A stretch of 64,000 bases of DNA from positions 186,001-250,000 of the forward strand of contig NZ_RQHV01000042.1 in NCBI RefSeq assembly GCF_004771005.1. Reading direction: 5' to 3'. Shown in pieces: positions 11,179 to 20,231 of this stretch. The notes beneath the pieces were generated by a model. It worked only from the letters and a program-made list of their open reading frames with translations, searched no databases and was not told the origin of the DNA. The first letter of the stretch is position 1; each line of letters starts with the position of its first letter. The stretch comes from Leptospira ilyithenensis. GTDB lineage: Bacteria > Spirochaetota > Leptospiria > Leptospirales > Leptospiraceae. The position numbers and the translations under genes were made by a program.

Positions 11179-11837
11179 ACTGTTTTGGTTTGCAGCGGTG
11201 CTAAAATTTCGTTTCTGATTTTTTCGGAAAGAGGAGTTGAAGCGAACATAGCACCGCCTGCACTTGTTAAGTAAAAACTATCTTTGGCGCGTCCGGATTG
11301 TTGATCCGTCTCAATCGTTGCGGAGATAATATTGATTTTGTTTTCCATCAAAATCCGGGAAACATAATACAAAAGCCCCCGCCCTGCACTCGATTCCAAA
11401 TACAAACAAGTTTGATTCTTTTCTGTTAAGTCCGTGAAAATAAATTCAGGACTTTCTTTGAAAAAAGTTCCTATGGCGGGTTCGGGAATTTGCAGTTTTT
11501 CCAAAATCTCTTCGAATTTGGCATTTTGGGAAAAAAGAGAATCCATCATCACACCCAGTTGAAATGCCGCTTGGGTTGTATTATTGTCTTCTGCCTGCAG
11601 AATGAAGGAATCTACGGTAAATTGTACCCCGTTTTCCTCAATTGTGCCCAATTCCCCCGATAAAATGTCTAGTTTTAGGGCATAAATAATAGTCGCTATG
11701 CGATGGAATGTGCCGTATTGGGTAGAATCCGTTTTTAAGGAAATCAGGATGTTGTTTTTTTCCCGTTTATATTGAAATTGAATCACTTCGTTTGATTTCC
11801 TTCGAAAGCCATTGTACACATTGTCAAAAAAATTCAA
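11175..11837 (-). CDS. Tandem ACT-domain protein, GlnD-tail-like
   Basis: 220 aa, with a TTG start and no clear Shine-Dalgarno. Two ACT-like units are visible: residues about 20-85 (ILISLKTDSTQYGTFHRIAT...) and 140-205 (TCLYLESSAGRGLLYYVSRI then INIISATIETDQQSGRAKDS). The second closely resembles the C-terminal ACT repeats of the PII uridylyltransferase GlnD, where the usual reading is RPGLLYxIxxxL...INIxxAxI. No nucleotidyltransferase or HD domain is present, so this is a stand-alone sensor-like module. It probably binds an amino acid or other small ligand. It converges with the preceding gene, overlapping by 4 bp. Confidence 0.7.
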   Translation of the reverse strand: MNFFDNVYNGFRRKSNEVIQFQYKREKNNILISLKTDSTQYGTFHRIATIIYALKLDILSGELGTIEENGVQFTVDSFILQAEDNNTTQAAFQLGVMMDSLFSQNAKFEEILEKLQIPEPAIGTFFKESPEFIFTDLTEKNQTCLYLESSAGRGLLYYVSRILMENKINIISATIETDQQSGRAKDSFYLTSAGGAMFASTPLSEKIRNEILAPLQTKTV

Positions 11838-11881
11838 TCAAAAGCTTTCGACGAAAGTGGTCGATAATAGGGACAGAGCTT

Positions 11882-13156
11882 ATGAATCGCTTATTCATTT
11901 TAATTTTGATTTTGCTGTATTTTCCCGTTTCGTTTTATTCTCAAGAGAATGTGGAAGACGAGGAAGTTTCTCCTTTTGCTACGACAAAGAAAAAGGTCCA
12001 ACTTTGGAAAGGAGATGTGACCGGAGTCTACAAAAACCGGCTTTGGATCAAAATACGCATTTATAGAAATCAAAAAATTGCAAAATATTCCAATACCGAA
12101 CTGAAATCACTTTTTGAAACAAAAAAGGATTACCCTGTTTATCAAAAAGAAACCAACCTCCCCATCGGAACTTTTCTTTTGAGAGAAACCATCTGGGAAG
12201 AAAAGAACATACATCCGAAGGACAAATATTTCGAAGTAGTTCTCGTAGGAGATTATTCTCCCGATGCAAACTCCAAAATCTCCGCAATTACTACAGATTC
12301 GTATATTGCAAGTTATGTGGAAGAGGATTTTTATGTTGAACCGGGCGGATATTTCAAAGGAAGATACACTCCTCCCCGCAAATCGGTCATCCATCCCAAA
12401 GATAGAAAGGAAATGGTTCTTGTAACTCGCGGATTGTTTTTATATGGACAAGGAACCGATTCCGGTTCGGATAATTTCAACCCTTATTATAATGATCCTA
12501 AGCTCGGCAATTTGAAAGAAATTCCGTCTTTCTATATTGATAAATACGAAGTTACCAATGCCGAATATATGTATTTTCTGAAACAGACAAACGGCAGATC
12601 GCCCACAAATTGGTTAGGTGGCAAATTTCCGGCCGGAGAAGAAGACCACCCCGTTGTAAATCTGACTTACAGGGAAGTGGAAAAATATGCCATCTGGGTA
12701 GGCAAAAGAATTCCCAGCGAATGGGAATGGGAAAAAGCATCCCGAGGTCCGGGAGTCATAGAGTATACAAATAGGGATGAAACAATATCCTATCAGATCA
12801 TTACCACAAAATATCCATTTGGTGATGAATTCGATTCTTTATTATGCAATTGCCGGGAATCCAAATGGGGAAAAACAATGTCTGTTTACGAATTGTCTAC
12901 GGAAGGGAGTAGTCCTTATGGAGCCATAGGAATGTGTGGGAATGCTCCCGAATGGACTTCCAGCTGGTATGAGCTTTATCCAGGACATCATTTGAAAAGT
13001 TTTTCCTTCGGGAAAATCTACAAAGTAGTGAGAGGTGGTTCTTTCTCTGAAAATGCAAAAAATTCAAGTTCGATTGCACGTTCTTACGGCGGAATCCCGA
13101 ATCTATCGGAAGATAGAAGAGCGGGGTTCCGTTTGGTTATGGACTATAGAGATTGA
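11882..13156 (+). CDS. Exported formylglycine-generating-enzyme-family (SUMF1) protein
   Basis: 424 aa from ATG 11882 (an in-frame ATG at 11792 would put 30 residues before the signal peptide). The signal sequence MNRLFILILILLYFPVSFYSQ is clear. The C-terminal half is an FGE-sulfatase domain: IDKYEVTNAEYMYFL (about 220), HPVVNLTYREVEKYAIWVGKRIPSEWEWEKA, MCGNAPEWTSSW, VRGGSF and AGFRLV at the end. True formylglycine enzymes carry a specific Cys pair near the C-terminus that I do not see placed as expected, so a structural or binding role is likelier than sulfatase activation. The N-terminal 200 residues are unassigned. Confidence 0.8.
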   Translation: MNRLFILILILLYFPVSFYSQENVEDEEVSPFATTKKKVQLWKGDVTGVYKNRLWIKIRIYRNQKIAKYSNTELKSLFETKKDYPVYQKETNLPIGTFLLRETIWEEKNIHPKDKYFEVVLVGDYSPDANSKISAITTDSYIASYVEEDFYVEPGGYFKGRYTPPRKSVIHPKDRKEMVLVTRGLFLYGQGTDSGSDNFNPYYNDPKLGNLKEIPSFYIDKYEVTNAEYMYFLKQTNGRSPTNWLGGKFPAGEEDHPVVNLTYREVEKYAIWVGKRIPSEWEWEKASRGPGVIEYTNRDETISYQIITTKYPFGDEFDSLLCNCRESKWGKTMSVYELSTEGSSPYGAIGMCGNAPEWTSSWYELYPGHHLKSFSFGKIYKVVRGGSFSENAKNSSSIARSYGGIPNLSEDRRAGFRLVMDYRD

Positions 13157-13549
13157 TTAACTTTTCGGTCTGGGTCTTGCAACAAGGACCGATGCAAATG
13201 CGTCTCTATGAAAGTATGCTAAAAAGATATTACCGGCAATTAAAATAACTGCAACCGGCAATCCTTCCGGTGCTAAGAAGGCATGAAATAGAAAGATGTT
13301 GATCGTGATCGGAGCTAATATGACTAGCGCCAAACGAGCGTAATAATTTGCAAGTAAGGCCGCTCCGGCCAACACTTCGGTGCCTTTGAGAAGAGGGAAC
13401 AAATAACCTGAGCTGATCATTCCTCCGATAAATGTTCCTGCTGCTTCCGGCATAGGGGGTGTGGGTAAAAATTGAAAAAAACCGTTTAATCCGAATACGA
13501 AGAAAATGGTTCCTAAGATGTAACGAACTACAATCGCTGCTTTATTCAT
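13157..13549 (-). CDS. DoxX-family membrane protein
   Basis: 130 aa, four predicted membrane helices, with the family opening RYILGTIFFVFGLNGFFQFLP and the central GYLFPLLKGTEVLAGAALL segment. DoxX proteins are small inner-membrane proteins linked to redox or thiol-stress responses; the biochemical role is not settled. Its start overlaps the end of the MarR gene by 8 bp, so the two are co-transcribed. Its stop directly abuts that of the converging FGE-type gene, with no bases between. Confidence 0.88.
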   Translation of the reverse strand: MNKAAIVVRYILGTIFFVFGLNGFFQFLPTPPMPEAAGTFIGGMISSGYLFPLLKGTEVLAGAALLANYYARLALVILAPITINIFLFHAFLAPEGLPVAVILIAGNIFLAYFHRDAFASVLVARPRPKS

Positions 13550-14000
13550 TGTGATGATCCTTTTTTCCTAACTTCCTACAGATATTACCCAAAGTTTCCT
13601 GTTCGTCAATAGATAGTACGGAAAATTCTTCGGTAACTCGTTTTACATGATCGGGAAACATGGATTCAATTAACTTTTTACCTTCGATGGTAAGATGAAT
13701 TGTAATGTAACGACGATCCTGAGTGTCTCGAACCCGATCTACCAGCCCTCTTTTTTCCAAGTTGTCTATCACCAAGGTGATATTGCCCGTGCTCTTTAGG
13801 ATTTTGTCACCTAAGCTTTTTTGACAAAGAGGACCTAGATGATGCAAAGTCTCCAACACACCGAATTGACTTTCGGTTACATTGCTCTTTGCAAAATCCG
13901 CAATGAGACGGGAAGATACGGATTCAGCGGCTCTTTTCAGCTTAATAAAAGCATCTAGAGCATGGATCTCTTTTTTGGAGCCTTTGAATTTTGTTCCCAT
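13542..14000 (-). CDS. MarR-family transcriptional regulator
   Basis: 152 aa winged-helix regulator. The recognition region reads LGDKILKSTGNITLVIDNLEKRGLVDRVRDTQDRRYITIHLT (about 65-110), with the typical D-x-R-D/R-R wing. It heads a two-gene operon with DoxX. A promoter with a palindrome in its spacer lies immediately upstream (14013-14041), suggesting autorepression. MarR-DoxX pairs often respond to oxidants or phenolics; which ligand applies here is unknown. Confidence 0.9.
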   Translation of the reverse strand: MGTKFKGSKKEIHALDAFIKLKRAAESVSSRLIADFAKSNVTESQFGVLETLHHLGPLCQKSLGDKILKSTGNITLVIDNLEKRGLVDRVRDTQDRRYITIHLTIEGKKLIESMFPDHVKRVTEEFSVLSIDEQETLGNICRKLGKKDHHNE

Positions 14001-14012
14001 TAGTTTAATATC

Positions 14013-14041
14013 AAATTATCTAAGATTAAATTATTTGTCAA
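14013..14041 (-). promoter_or_regulatory. Probable promoter and operator of marR-doxX
   Basis: On the minus strand TTGACA (14041-14036), a 17-bp spacer, then TAATTT (14018-14013), about 13 bp ahead of the MarR start codon at 14000. The 9-bp palindrome ATCTAAGAT (14018-14026) lies in the spacer, touching the -10 edge, where a bound dimer would block polymerase. The -35 is perfect and the -10 weak, so this is a reasoned guess. Confidence 0.5.
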
Positions 14042-14097
14042 GGTGTTCTTATTGAGAACTGTTTTTTAAGAAAACTTCTTTCATCAATCATTTGAGT

Positions 14098-15537
14098 TTA
14101 CCAGTATTTTGTCTCGATCGTATAATCGACTTTAACCGTTTCCCCCGCTTTGATCGGAACATCGGAATAGGTTTTTGTAGAAGATTCTTTGATAAATTTA
14201 TGAGAAGACTTGGTCATTGTCCAATCTCCCCAAAGGGAAGCATAAAAGCGCACCTCGATATTTTCTTTTTTTCTGTTTCTAATTTCTACGGAATAGGATG
14301 CTTTGTTTCCGTCGGAAATTTTAAAGTTTTCGAAAGAGGTTCTCTTTCCATTGGCAACTACATCGAATGCCTGACCGGTTTTGATTCTGACTTCTTCGTT
14401 TTCAGGAGTGTGGTCAATTGTGTCTTCGCCTAATAACTGTTGTCTGCCTTTCGAATCCGCCTTAAAGACCCGAATTGTACCGGACGGAAGAGGGCGTCCT
14501 AAGTTGTTGTTTTTGGAATTTTTGAAAATGTATTTCACATCTGCGTTGTTGAAATTTTTTTCATTTCCTTCATACATCGGGAGATTTTCGAAAACAAAAT
14601 ATTTTTTGATTCCTACATTGTCTGTTTGGAAAAGCTGAACTTGTTTGGTCTGATTGTAACCGATCGTTGTCGGTTGGTCTAAAGTGTATAAATAGTATTC
14701 GGAAAGATTTTCCTGTTGGAATTCCGGAGCCGCATCGCTGTATGCCTCGCTTTCCATCGACTTTTTTGTTGTTCGCATAGCAGGTGCATGTTGAGGACGA
14801 TTGGACACCAATTGCACTTTTCCGGCAACCAATTGCAACGTTGCATTGGAAAATCTGGTTCCCGAAGTATTGTTCAAAGTGACCCAGGAATTCAGTCCTG
14901 CTTCTTCTTCGTTTTTTTCCAAAACCAGGATATAATCGGCGGACCAACTCATTCCGTGTGTTTGGTAGGATACTTCCAATTCCTGTTCTTTTTCAGTGTC
15001 GTTTTTTAATTTCCAAACTAATGTTGGTTTGGCGAATAAATTGTCCGGGATTGTGGGAACGGTGACTCTTCCGTAGTATCCAAGGGAGATTTCATTTCCG
15101 ATTTTATAAACAGGGCTTCCGTTATTTGCAATGAGAGTTGCCTTGGTCGGAATTTCTTTCCCTTTTTCATAGGAATCTCTATAAATGGTAACTTCTTTGC
15201 CTATATATTTCTCCAAGAGTCTTTCTTGAGAAATAAGATCGTATTCATAATTTTGTTCGAATACTGTGAGTTTTTTCGGATCGGTGGCTTTGACCCGAAC
15301 GGTTTGAGGGATGATTTGCGAAGGAACATCTTCGAATCTTAAAATGCGAATTCCTTTGGGAAGATCTATATTTCTTGTTTCTCTGACCAGTCCTACTCCG
15401 CCGTTATAAATAGTAACACTGACGTTTTTGCGGTCTTCTTCCGTTGAAGAATCAAAACTAGGATCGGCGTCGGTTCCAAAACATAGAAGGATGATGGATG
15501 TAATACAAACGGTAGTAAGTTTTTTCTTTAGGCTCAT
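14098..15537 (-). CDS. DUF4139-domain exported protein
   Basis: 479 aa with an N-terminal signal (MSLKKKLTTVCITSIILLCFG); ILLC could be a relaxed lipobox, so it is either secreted or a lipoprotein. The mature region starts with the family pattern SVTIYNGGVGLVRETRNIDLPKG, then a middle DUF4139 part with VSYQTHGMSWSADYILVL and NTSGTRFSNATLQLVAGKVQL, and ends with YDVPIKAGETVKVDYTIE-like beta-rich sequence. Function unknown. Good Shine-Dalgarno (GGAG) before ATG 15537. Divergent from the MTA phosphorylase gene. Confidence 0.82.
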   Translation of the reverse strand: MSLKKKLTTVCITSIILLCFGTDADPSFDSSTEEDRKNVSVTIYNGGVGLVRETRNIDLPKGIRILRFEDVPSQIIPQTVRVKATDPKKLTVFEQNYEYDLISQERLLEKYIGKEVTIYRDSYEKGKEIPTKATLIANNGSPVYKIGNEISLGYYGRVTVPTIPDNLFAKPTLVWKLKNDTEKEQELEVSYQTHGMSWSADYILVLEKNEEEAGLNSWVTLNNTSGTRFSNATLQLVAGKVQLVSNRPQHAPAMRTTKKSMESEAYSDAAPEFQQENLSEYYLYTLDQPTTIGYNQTKQVQLFQTDNVGIKKYFVFENLPMYEGNEKNFNNADVKYIFKNSKNNNLGRPLPSGTIRVFKADSKGRQQLLGEDTIDHTPENEEVRIKTGQAFDVVANGKRTSFENFKISDGNKASYSVEIRNRKKENIEVRFYASLWGDWTMTKSSHKFIKESSTKTYSDVPIKAGETVKVDYTIETKYW

Positions 15538-15630
15538 GAATTCTCCTTTTCGGCAAACTCTAATTTGATTCTTAAAAAAACGAATGCAACTAAAAAGATA
15601 AATTTCAACATGCTTTCGAGAGGTAATCTT

Positions 15631-16494
15631 ATGAGTGGGACAGTAAAGATAGGTGTCATCGGCGGGAGCGGATTGTATTCTTTAGAAGGTATGGAAATCA
15701 AGGGAGAGGTTCAACCGGAAACTCCTTGGGGAAAACCATCGGACACAATTACGATTGGAGTATTTAAGGGAAAAGAAATCGCATTTTTACCGAGACATGG
15801 GCGAGGACATTTTTTAAGTCCTACTGAGGTTCCTGCAAGAGCGAATATCGCCGCCTTAAAGAACTTAGGTGTTGAAGAAATTATCGCGTTCAGTGCTGTA
15901 GGAAGTTTAAGAGAGGAGATTCATCCTTTGGATTTTATTATACCTTCTCAGATCATTGATAGAACAAAACTTAGACATGCCACTTTTTTTGAAAACGGAA
16001 TTGTGGCGCATGCCCCTTTTGCAGATCCTTTTTCTGCAAGCCTCGCCAAAAAAGCGGAATCCGCTGCCAAATCATTGGGGTTAAACGTTCATATTGGCAA
16101 AACACTTGTTTGTATGGAAGGACCTCTTTTTTCCACAAGAGCCGAATCACATATGTATCGTTCTCTCGGGGGAGATATCATCAATATGTCCGTGCTTCCC
16201 GAAGCAAAATTGGCCCGTGAGGCGGAGATTGTTTATCAGATGGTATGTACTGCTACGGATTATGATTGTTGGAAAGAAGATGAAGCACATGTGACTGTTG
16301 AGATGGTGATTCAAAACTTATTAAAAAATGCGGAAGCATCTAAAAAGCTTTTATCCGTTTTGATTGATCAAATAGGTTTGAGCGATGATCAGTCTCTCAA
16401 GGAAAGTACGAAATACTCTATCATTACCGCGCCGGAAAAAAGAAATCCAGAGCAGATGAAAAAATTAAGTTATCTTTTTCCTAATTACTTTTAA
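15631..16494 (+). CDS. mtnP: S-methyl-5'-thioadenosine phosphorylase
   Basis: 287 aa from ATG 15631, preceded by GAGAGG; in-frame upstream ATGs (15565, 15610) give non-conserved leaders. It cleaves methylthioadenosine with phosphate for methionine salvage and polyamine recycling. Motifs: IGVIGGSGLYS, LPRHGRGHFLSPTEVPARANI, FSAVGSLREEIHPLDFIIP, the substrate loop VCMEGPLFSTRAES and IINMSVLPEAKLAREAE, and TDYDCWKEDEAHVTVE. The TDYDCW motif fits MTAP more than purine nucleoside phosphorylase. No other methionine-salvage gene is adjacent. Confidence 0.93.
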   Translation: MSGTVKIGVIGGSGLYSLEGMEIKGEVQPETPWGKPSDTITIGVFKGKEIAFLPRHGRGHFLSPTEVPARANIAALKNLGVEEIIAFSAVGSLREEIHPLDFIIPSQIIDRTKLRHATFFENGIVAHAPFADPFSASLAKKAESAAKSLGLNVHIGKTLVCMEGPLFSTRAESHMYRSLGGDIINMSVLPEAKLAREAEIVYQMVCTATDYDCWKEDEAHVTVEMVIQNLLKNAEASKKLLSVLIDQIGLSDDQSLKESTKYSIITAPEKRNPEQMKKLSYLFPNYF

Positions 16495-16887
16495 TTAAAA
16501 AACTTCCGAAGCTGCTTCTAAAGTAGGAAAAATTTGGAGAAGGCTTTTCAGTTTTGTTAACTCTAACACATAACGGACTTTTTCGGAAGGGGAAACCAGA
16601 CGAATGAATCCGTTCACTTTCGATAATTTGGAATGGATTCCTAAAAATGCACCAAGCCCGGAGGAATCTATATAGGAGACCAATTCCAAATATAAAAAAA
16701 TATGTACGATTCCTTTTTCGATCAGTCTTTCCAGGTTTTCTTTGATGGCTTGGGAATTGTACAAGTTGATTTCCCCGGAAACTTCAAAAACAATTGCCGT
16801 CTGAGGGAGTAGAACTCTGTTCTTTTCTATGACTTCCATTTTAAAGTCACCTGCTTCTATCGCATAATCGTTCCAATTTTCGCTCAT
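16495..16887 (-). CDS. STAS-domain anti-sigma factor antagonist
   Basis: 130 aa SpoIIAA/RsbV-type STAS protein. It has the classic YIDSSGLGAFL loop (Ser75/Ser76 is the phosphorylation site), FEVSGEINLYNSQ near 35-45 and FIRLVSPSEKVRYVLELTKL near the end. It overlaps the 3' end of galK by 4 bp (ATGA), so it is translationally coupled to a sugar kinase. This is an uncommon pairing with no obvious functional link. The cognate anti-sigma kinase is not in this window, though the receiver-ATPase at 40436-41368 has a related ATPase fold. Confidence 0.88.
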   Translation of the reverse strand: MSENWNDYAIEAGDFKMEVIEKNRVLLPQTAIVFEVSGEINLYNSQAIKENLERLIEKGIVHIFLYLELVSYIDSSGLGAFLGIHSKLSKVNGFIRLVSPSEKVRYVLELTKLKSLLQIFPTLEAASEVF

Positions 16888-18050
16888 GAATGTGTAATCT
16901 CTTTAACGCCGTCAGAAATCCTAAACTTGTAGAACTCTACCGAATACCCAAACTTTTGTTGATAACTTTTTTCTAATTCGAAGCTAGTTTTGAAAAAATT
17001 TACAGCTTTATCCAGAACAAGTACGCATCCTCCGAAGCCCCCACCTATCATTCTAGCCCCAATTGCTCCCTGATCGCGTAATAAAGTTACGATCGCATCG
17101 ATTTCTTCACAAGAAACTTCAAAGTTTTGAGACAAAGACCAATGGCATTCGTACAAAGATTTACCTACTTCGACGTAATTTCCCGATGAAAGAGCCAAGA
17201 TAACTGATTTTGTCCTCTCTCTTTCTGATGTCACATGCATGACTCGCTTCGCTTCATTTTCGGTAAAATCGAATTTTCCCCATTCCGCCTTATCTATGCT
17301 AAACGAATACAAATTTGTGATTTGAGAATTGATCCTGGTAATTTTGGACAATGCCGATTCGCATTCTTTTCTGCGGGTATTGTATTCGCTGTCTTTTAAA
17401 CTGTGTTTTACGTTCGAATTGATGAGATAAAATTCATTTTCTCCCAAATCGAAATGGTGATAATTGAATTCGAGAGAATCCGTATTCAAAGACAGACAAT
17501 GATCTTTTTTTCCATTGGCAATGACAAATTGATCCATGATCCCGCACTTCATTCCAACCAAATTGTTTTCGGCCTTTTGTCCGATAAGGGCAATTTCGGG
17601 TCTGGTCAATTTGATTTGAAAAACTGTGGAAAGTGAATATCCGATCAAAACTTCCAGCGCAGCCGAAGAGGATAGTCCTGCACCTTGAGGAATGTTTCCT
17701 TTGATGAGCATTTCGAATCCCGAAATGGGATGGCCTAAGGATTCCAATTCCAATATTACGCCTGCAATGTAATCTGCCCATGGATTTTCTTTTGAGTTTC
17801 GAAAAGGTCGGTTTATTTCTGTTTTGCGATCAAAGTCACTAGAGTATAATATAATCGAATTGTTATCTTTGGGGCGAATCAAACACTCTATGGAAAAATC
17901 AATGGCTGCGGGGAGTACGATTCCGCCTAGGTAATCCACATGTTCGCCGATGATATTGATACGCGCAGGTGCCTGGAAATGGCGGATCGTATCTTGATTG
18001 CCTTCGAATTGATTTAAAAATTCTAGAAAAAGATCTGGTTGCGATGGCAT
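16884..18050 (-). CDS. galK: Galactokinase
   Basis: 388 aa from ATG 18050; an in-frame TTG at 18062 would add four residues. It phosphorylates galactose at C1. GHMP-kinase features: the substrate motif ARINIIGEHVDYLGGIVLPAAID (galactokinase version of GEHTDY), ATP loop PQGAGLSSSAALEVLIG (about 115-130), KCGIMDQFVIANGK, and C-terminal RMIGGGFGGCVLVL. No galT or galE is nearby. It is in a two-gene operon with the STAS gene, and the 85-bp gap to the divergent pgi gene probably holds both promoters. Confidence 0.93.
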   Translation of the reverse strand: MPSQPDLFLEFLNQFEGNQDTIRHFQAPARINIIGEHVDYLGGIVLPAAIDFSIECLIRPKDNNSIILYSSDFDRKTEINRPFRNSKENPWADYIAGVILELESLGHPISGFEMLIKGNIPQGAGLSSSAALEVLIGYSLSTVFQIKLTRPEIALIGQKAENNLVGMKCGIMDQFVIANGKKDHCLSLNTDSLEFNYHHFDLGENEFYLINSNVKHSLKDSEYNTRRKECESALSKITRINSQITNLYSFSIDKAEWGKFDFTENEAKRVMHVTSERERTKSVILALSSGNYVEVGKSLYECHWSLSQNFEVSCEEIDAIVTLLRDQGAIGARMIGGGFGGCVLVLDKAVNFFKTSFELEKSYQQKFGYSVEFYKFRISDGVKEITHS

Positions 18051-18135
18051 CGGAATTTCCAAATTTTGTTTACACAGTTACTTATTCACTCTATTTTTAC
18101 TAAGGATTTTTTTCTCTTTTCGAGGTTATTTACAA

Positions 18136-19485
18136 ATGGCGAATTTAAAACTATCAACTCAATTTACAGACAAATTTATATCTGATTCGCTAATAAATAC
18201 TCAGTTTTCAAATGCATCAAAGGCAAAAGATACGCTTCTCTCCATGACCGGAAAAGGGAATGAATATTTGGGTTGGGTAAAACTTCCTTCTTCCATCAGT
18301 TCTTCCGAGTTAACAAAAATTCGAGAGGCAGCGGAAATCATCCAAAGTCATTCGCAGTTTCTTGTGGTAGTAGGAATAGGAGGTTCTTACTTAGGGGCAC
18401 GTGCCGTCATTGAGGCTTTGTCTTCACCATTTCAAAATTTAGAAGTACCGAAAAAAGGGGTTAGGATTTTGTACGCCGGTCATCATTTGGATTCCGATTA
18501 TCATGCTCAGCTACTTGCCTTTCTGGAGACAAAAGAATTTTCAGTAAATGTAATTTCCAAATCGGGGACAACTACCGAACCAGCGATCGCCTTTCGTTTG
18601 TTACTTTCTCTTTTGGAGCGTAAATATGGCAAAGAAGGAGTTAAAAACCGGGTATTTTCCACAACGGACGCATCCAAAGGTGCTTTAAAAAAATTATCAG
18701 ACGATTATCATTTTCCAACATTTACTATTCCAGATGATGTAGGCGGGAGGTATTCTATTTTAACGCCTGTTGGGTTATTGCCGATTGCTGCCGCCGGTTT
18801 TTCCATCAATAAACTTGTGGAAGGAGCAAAAAATATGGAAGCAGAGCTTTCAAAAGATTCTTTACCAAAGGAAAATCCAGCCTGTGTTTATGCCAGTTAT
18901 CGAAACGCACTTTATTCACTAGGTAAAAAAACGGAAGTAATGGTAAGTTACTCTCCTTCACTTGCGTATTTTATAGAATGGTGGAAACAATTATACGGAG
19001 AAAGTGAAGGCAAAGATAAAAAAGGAATTTTTCCTGCAGGAGTTCTGTTCACAACCGATTTACATTCGATGGGACAATATTTGCAAGAGGGGGAACGTAA
19101 TTTATTTGAAACCGTTATCCAGATCGAAACTCCCAAGTATGATCTTTATATGACAGAAAAAACGGAAGACCTGGACGGATTGAATTATTTGGCCGGAAAA
19201 AAATTATCCGAAGTGTCCGACCAAGCAGTGCTTGGAACTTTGATTGCCCATTCTGACGGAGAGGTTCCTTGTTTGCAGATTAAAATTCCCAGATTGAGCG
19301 AAGAGATTTTGGGAGAACTTATGTATTTTTATGAATTCGCTTGTGGGATTTCTGGTTATATGTTAGGTGTAAATCCTTTTGATCAGCCTGGTGTAGAAGA
19401 TTACAAAAACAATATGTTTGCTTTGCTTGGAAAGAAGGGATATGAAGCGAGAAGAAAGGAAATCTTGGACAATTTCGGGAATTAA
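18136..19485 (+). CDS. pgi: Glucose-6-phosphate isomerase
   Basis: 449 aa, the length of the shorter bacterial (Gram-positive-like) glucose-6-phosphate isomerases; interconverts glucose-6-P and fructose-6-P. Motifs: GIGGSYLGARAVIEAL, the phosphate-binding ISKSGTTTEPAIAFR, DDVGGRYSILTPVGLLPIA, the Glu-bearing SMGQYLQEGERNLFETV and the C-terminal GVNPFDQPGVEDYKNNMFALLG with the conserved Gln and Lys. Divergent from galK; a 23-bp gap separates its stop from the stop of the MurU-like gene. Confidence 0.96.
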   Translation: MANLKLSTQFTDKFISDSLINTQFSNASKAKDTLLSMTGKGNEYLGWVKLPSSISSSELTKIREAAEIIQSHSQFLVVVGIGGSYLGARAVIEALSSPFQNLEVPKKGVRILYAGHHLDSDYHAQLLAFLETKEFSVNVISKSGTTTEPAIAFRLLLSLLERKYGKEGVKNRVFSTTDASKGALKKLSDDYHFPTFTIPDDVGGRYSILTPVGLLPIAAAGFSINKLVEGAKNMEAELSKDSLPKENPACVYASYRNALYSLGKKTEVMVSYSPSLAYFIEWWKQLYGESEGKDKKGIFPAGVLFTTDLHSMGQYLQEGERNLFETVIQIETPKYDLYMTEKTEDLDGLNYLAGKKLSEVSDQAVLGTLIAHSDGEVPCLQIKIPRLSEEILGELMYFYEFACGISGYMLGVNPFDQPGVEDYKNNMFALLGKKGYEARRKEILDNFGN

Positions 19486-19508
19486 TCGTATTACTTAAAA
19501 TATAAGAA

Positions 19509-20231
19509 TCAATTCGTAAAAGAATCTTCGATAAATGTTAAAATGGATGTTTTTTTTTCTCCGAAAATATTTTGATTTATAGAATCTTCGTATAATTTTC
19601 GTTCCCCTAGATCCAAACTTGTTCCTTTGAATACTTCTCCGGTGATTTGATTTGTTTTTGCGAGATCCTTAAATATGGCGGACAAATTGTAATGGGTATT
19701 TACGGGAACTTCATCGAATACACTCGGATCAAGAATGGAAAGTCCGATATAATAATAATCTCCCGATCCAAACTCAATTTTTCCGTCATAGGTTAAATGA
19801 ATTTTAGTATAATTTTCGTTAGGTTTCAATTTCTGTAAATAAAGATGGATTTTCGAGTGAACGGGAAGATTTTTTCGGATTTTGAAATCGGACTCCGGAA
19901 ATAAAAGAGTATCAGGATTCATCAGCAAAATCGGTTCGTTCGGAATATTCTTATGAAATGCAGTTTTAATTCCTCCCGCTGTTCCCAAAATTTCCTTTTT
20001 TTCAAAAGAGATTTGTAATTTCAATCCTTTGAAATTTTTCAAATGATCTATGATTTTTTCACCTAAGTAATGTACGTTGATCCAACCGTCCTTGAGCTTC
20101 CATTGGTTTGCCAGATAAAAAGAATAGTCCAAAAAGGAAATACCGTCTATTTTTAATAATGGTTTCGGAGTATCATTGGTCCAATCTCCCATTCTTTTCC
20201 CAAAACCTGCCGCTAAAAAGAAAACTTTCAT
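19509..20231 (-). CDS. Sugar-1-phosphate nucleotidyltransferase, MurU-like
   Basis: 240 aa nucleotidyltransferase with the signature LAAGFGKRMGDWTNDTPKPLL at residues 6-26, then GTAGGIKTAF and MNPDTLLF (metal-binding Asp). It matches MurU, which makes UDP-MurNAc from MurNAc-1-phosphate in peptidoglycan recycling. The 4-bp overlap with the upstream AmgK-like kinase is what makes that assignment persuasive, since amgK-murU pairs work sequentially. Generic mannose-1-P or glucose-1-P transferases share this fold, so the substrate is inferred. It is the last gene of a four-gene minus-strand operon. Confidence 0.8.
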   Translation of the reverse strand: MKVFFLAAGFGKRMGDWTNDTPKPLLKIDGISFLDYSFYLANQWKLKDGWINVHYLGEKIIDHLKNFKGLKLQISFEKKEILGTAGGIKTAFHKNIPNEPILLMNPDTLLFPESDFKIRKNLPVHSKIHLYLQKLKPNENYTKIHLTYDGKIEFGSGDYYYIGLSILDPSVFDEVPVNTHYNLSAIFKDLAKTNQITGEVFKGTSLDLGERKLYEDSINQNIFGEKKTSILTFIEDSFTN

